Shown here piece after piece: positions 11,481 through 13,751 of a DNA stretch of 13,751 bases. The DNA is from CBDUBS01 sp965365445. GTDB taxonomy: Bacteria; Bacteroidota; Rhodothermia; Rhodothermales; DASSAV01. The DNA lies in contig CBDUBS010000091.1 in the NCBI GenBank assembly GCA_965365445.1, positions 1 to 13,751 of the forward strand, given 5' to 3'. Under the pieces are notes generated by a model. The model did no database searches and was not told where the DNA came from. It was given only the letters and a program-made list of their open reading frames with translations. Position 1 is the first letter of the stretch. Each line of letters opens with the position of its first letter. A program made the position numbers and the translations under genes.

Positions 11481-13751
11481 ATGTCTCTGGCTAAAAACGG
11501 CTGGGTCGTCCTCAAGTATGGGGGCACCAGCGTATCCACGCTCCCCCGCTGGCAATCCATCGAAGCAGTCATTCGGGAAAGACGCGAGGAAGGGCTTACC
11601 CCATTCGTCGTGTGCTCGGCGCTCAGCGGTGTATCGAACGCGCTGGAAAAGGCGCTGCGGGAAGCGGAGCACGGACGGCACGAGCCGGTACTGGAGCAGA
11701 TCGAGGGACAGCACCGGGGTCTGGCGGCCGACCTGGGTGTGGACGCCGACCGGCTGCTCGGGGCCGACTTCGAGGAGCTGCGCCGTATGGTGCTCGGCGC
11801 GTCGCTCATCCGGGAGATCAGCCCGCGCCTGAAAGCGCGGGTTATGGCGATGGGCGAGATCATGTCCACCCGGCTCGGGGCGGCGTTTCTGGAACGGGAA
11901 GGGCTGCCGACGCGATGGTGTGATGCCCGGCAGATGCTCCGGGCGGTCGAGGAAGAGGCGTCGCACGAAGCGCGGCGGTATCTCTCGGCTTCGTGCGATT
12001 TTGCTCCGGATGCGGGATTGCAGAACGAACTGGCCGGGGATGAGGCAGGGGTATTCCTGACGCAGGGGTTCATCGCACACAATGCCGAGGGCGAAACGGT
12101 GCTGCTCGGACGGGGCGGCTCGGATACGTCGGGGGCGTACTTCGCCGCTAAACTTCAAGCCTCTCGGCTGGAGATCTGGACCGACGTACCGGGGATGTTT
12201 ACGGCCAACCCGCGCCAGATTCCCTCGGCTCGCCTGCTGCGGCAGCTCAGCTATGACGAAGCGCAGGAAATAGCCACCACCGGAGCCAAAGTGCTTCACC
12301 CGAGGTGCATCGAGCCGGTTCGGCGGCATCACATACCGCTGTACATCAAGTCCACTGAGGATCCGGCCGTGGAGGGAACGGTCATCTCCGACGACGCGCC
12401 GGACTTCGGGCCTCAGGTAAAAGCCGTATCGGCAAAAACCGGCATCACGCTGGTTTCCATGGATACACTCGGGATGTGGCATCAGGTCGGCTTCCTGGCC
12501 GACGCCTTTGCTATTTTCAAGCGCAACGGACTTTCGGTGGATCAGATTGCCACATCGGAAACCAACGTAACGGTGTCTCTGGACCCCATGGCCAATGCGC
12601 TCGACCCTTCCACCATCGACGCGTTGCTGAAAGACCTCAATACGTACTGTTCGGCCCGGGTCGTCAGTCCGTGCGCGTCGGTGAGCCTGGTGGGCCGGAA
12701 GATCCGCTCCATTCTGCACGAGCTGGCGCCCGTGTTCGAGGTGTTCGACGAGCAGTCGATCTACATGGTGTCGCAGGCGGCCAGCGACCTGAACTTTACG
12801 TTCGTGGTGGACGAAGCGCAGGCCGACCGGCTGGTTCGTTCGTTGCACGCCCAGCTATTCGCCGATAAACAACCGGACGAACTGTTCGGGTTTACGTGGA
12901 GCGAATTGTTCGAGGATGAGGAGAGCCGGCGGAGGGCGCCGCAGGCGTGGTGGCGCGAGCGGCGCGAGGTGCTGCTCGGGCTCGCCGCAGAAACGACCCC
13001 GGCGTACGTGTACGACGAGCAGAGCATTCGGGAGGCTATCGGCACGCTGAAAGCCATCGAGGGCGTCGATCGGGTTTTTTACGCGATGAAAGCCAACCCG
13101 AACCCCTACATCCTGCGCCTGTGCCATGAGGCGGACCTCGGGTTCGAGTGCGTATCGCCGGGGGAGATCGAGCGCGTGCGGTCTCTTTTCCCCGACATCG
13201 AGACCGGGCGCATTCTGTTCACGCCCAATTTCGCTCCCCGGCAGGAGTACCGGGCGGCGCTGGAATCCGGCGTATTCGTCACACTGGACAACCTGTTTCC
13301 GCTGGAAAGCTGGCCGGAGGTTTTCCGAAACCGGGACCTGATCGTACGCGTGGATCCGGGCCGGGGGCGTGGGCACCATAAGTATGTCCGTACGGCCGGG
13401 GCGCAGTCGAAGTTCGGCGTGGCGCCGGAAGAGCTGCCCTACCTGAAGGAACTGGCCCGCCGCGTGGATGCGCGGGTCATCGGGCTGCACGCGCACGTGG
13501 GCAGCGGCATCAAAGTAGCCGAAACCTGGTCGGATACGGCGGTGGCCCTGGCGAGCTTTGCCCGGCACTTCGAGGATGTGCGGATCATCAACGTAGGCGG
13601 TGGATTCGGCGTATCGGAAAAGCCGGATGCAGCGGCGCTGGATGTAGAGGCGGTATCGGAGCATCTGGCCCGGTTCAAGGCCGCCCATCCGGATATCGAG
13701 CTCTGGCTGGAGCCGGGGCGGTTCCCGGTGGCGTCGGCCGGCGTGTTGTTG
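11481..13751 (+). CDS. lysC-lysA: Bifunctional aspartate kinase / diaminopimelate decarboxylase, 3' end outside window
   Basis: A single uninterrupted frame of 757 codons runs from ATG 11481 to the right edge. Residues 1 to about 300 are aspartokinase: VLKYGGTSVS at 10-19 with the phosphate-binding K12, GRGGSDTSGAYFAAKL from 210, WTDVPGMFTANPR and TTGAKVLHPRCIEP. Two ACT domains follow (about 312-390 and 397-460), the first holding DQIATSETNVTVSLD. After a linker, the PLP-dependent decarboxylase begins near 490: FYAMKANPNPYIL with PLP lysine K537, HAHVGSG (H670, H672), GGGFG at 706-710 and EPGR from E744. The first domain phosphorylates aspartate, committing it to lysine/threonine/methionine synthesis. 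The second decarboxylates meso-diaminopimelate to lysine. Known fusions of this kind (for example in xanthomonads) are about 860 residues, so roughly 100 residues are missing at the edge. The ACT domains suggest feedback control by an end-product amino acid. Confidence 0.96.
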   Translation, partial: MSLAKNGWVVLKYGGTSVSTLPRWQSIEAVIRERREEGLTPFVVCSALSGVSNALEKALREAEHGRHEPVLEQIEGQHRGLAADLGVDADRLLGADFEELRRMVLGASLIREISPRLKARVMAMGEIMSTRLGAAFLEREGLPTRWCDARQMLRAVEEEASHEARRYLSASCDFAPDAGLQNELAGDEAGVFLTQGFIAHNAEGETVLLGRGGSDTSGAYFAAKLQASRLEIWTDVPGMFTANPRQIPSARLLRQLSYDEAQEIATTGAKVLHPRCIEPVRRHHIPLYIKSTEDPAVEGTVISDDAPDFGPQVKAVSAKTGITLVSMDTLGMWHQVGFLADAFAIFKRNGLSVDQIATSETNVTVSLDPMANALDPSTIDALLKDLNTYCSARVVSPCASVSLVGRKIRSILHELAPVFEVFDEQSIYMVSQAASDLNFTFVVDEAQADRLVRSLHAQLFADKQPDELFGFTWSELFEDEESRRRAPQAWWRERREVLLGLAAETTPAYVYDEQSIREAIGTLKAIEGVDRVFYAMKANPNPYILRLCHEADLGFECVSPGEIERVRSLFPDIETGRILFTPNFAPRQEYRAALESGVFVTLDNLFPLESWPEVFRNRDLIVRVDPGRGRGHHKYVRTAGAQSKFGVAPEELPYLKELARRVDARVIGLHAHVGSGIKVAETWSDTAVALASFARHFEDVRIINVGGGFGVSEKPDAAALDVEAVSEHLARFKAAHPDIELWLEPGRFPVASAGVLL

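Noticed and set aside
10673..11494. Plus-strand open frame of 273 codons
   Set aside because: It is antisense to rarA, whose Walker A and Walker B motifs are certain.
11415..12848. Minus-strand open frame of 477 codons
   Set aside because: It is antisense to the aspartokinase part of lysC-lysA. High GC makes the reverse frame open by chance, and its product shows no family features.

Overview
The window is GC-rich and densely coded on both strands. It looks like the chromosome of a member of the Bacteroidota/Rhodothermota lineage. This is an inference from three things: an NFACT protein with the Bacteroidota-style N-terminus, weak or absent Shine-Dalgarno sequences before most housekeeping genes, and a fused aspartokinase/diaminopimelate decarboxylase. 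No rRNA, tRNA, CRISPR array, insertion sequence or phage gene was seen.

Layout. Bases 1-1312 (minus strand) hold an NFACT/RqcH-type ribosome-quality-control gene cut by the left edge, and a short-chain dehydrogenase just upstream of it. Diverging from these are a TrmH/SpoU RNA methyltransferase (1381-2121) and a small membrane protein (2254-2646). A small unrecognised minus-strand gene follows (2681-2947). Next is a plus-strand pair overlapping by ATGA: a sugar-phosphate nucleotidyltransferase (3151-3873) and a LOG-family protein (3870-4436). A Phd/YefM-like antitoxin plus Txe/YoeB toxin module (4524-4996) follows at once. Behind the toxin lies a decayed second copy of the 3' end of the LOG gene, so the module sits between two imperfect direct repeats.

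Bases 5372-9257 carry mainly accessory, separately spaced plus-strand genes: a membrane-anchored metallophosphoesterase with an altered metal motif, a membrane-anchored protein with a GspG-pseudopilin-like C-terminus, a RibD/DHFR-like reductase, a DUF1428 protein and an NAD(P)-binding NmrA-like protein. The last three have visible Shine-Dalgarno sequences. Bases 9505-9892 hold a dead gene pair. The DUF2442 gene is interrupted by an amber codon where a Trp is expected, and its overlapping DUF4160 partner is frameshifted and cut off at the stop codon of rarA.

The right end holds rarA (minus strand, 9893-11281) and, divergent from it, the fused lysC-lysA gene (11481 to the window edge). This gene joins the first and last enzymes of lysine synthesis. 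The 757 codons present are open throughout.

The most notable evolutionary signals are the repeat-flanked toxin-antitoxin module and the collapsed DUF2442/DUF4160 module about 5 kb away. They suggest repeated gain and loss of small addiction-type cassettes at gene 3' ends. I did not find a convincing new multi-gene system.
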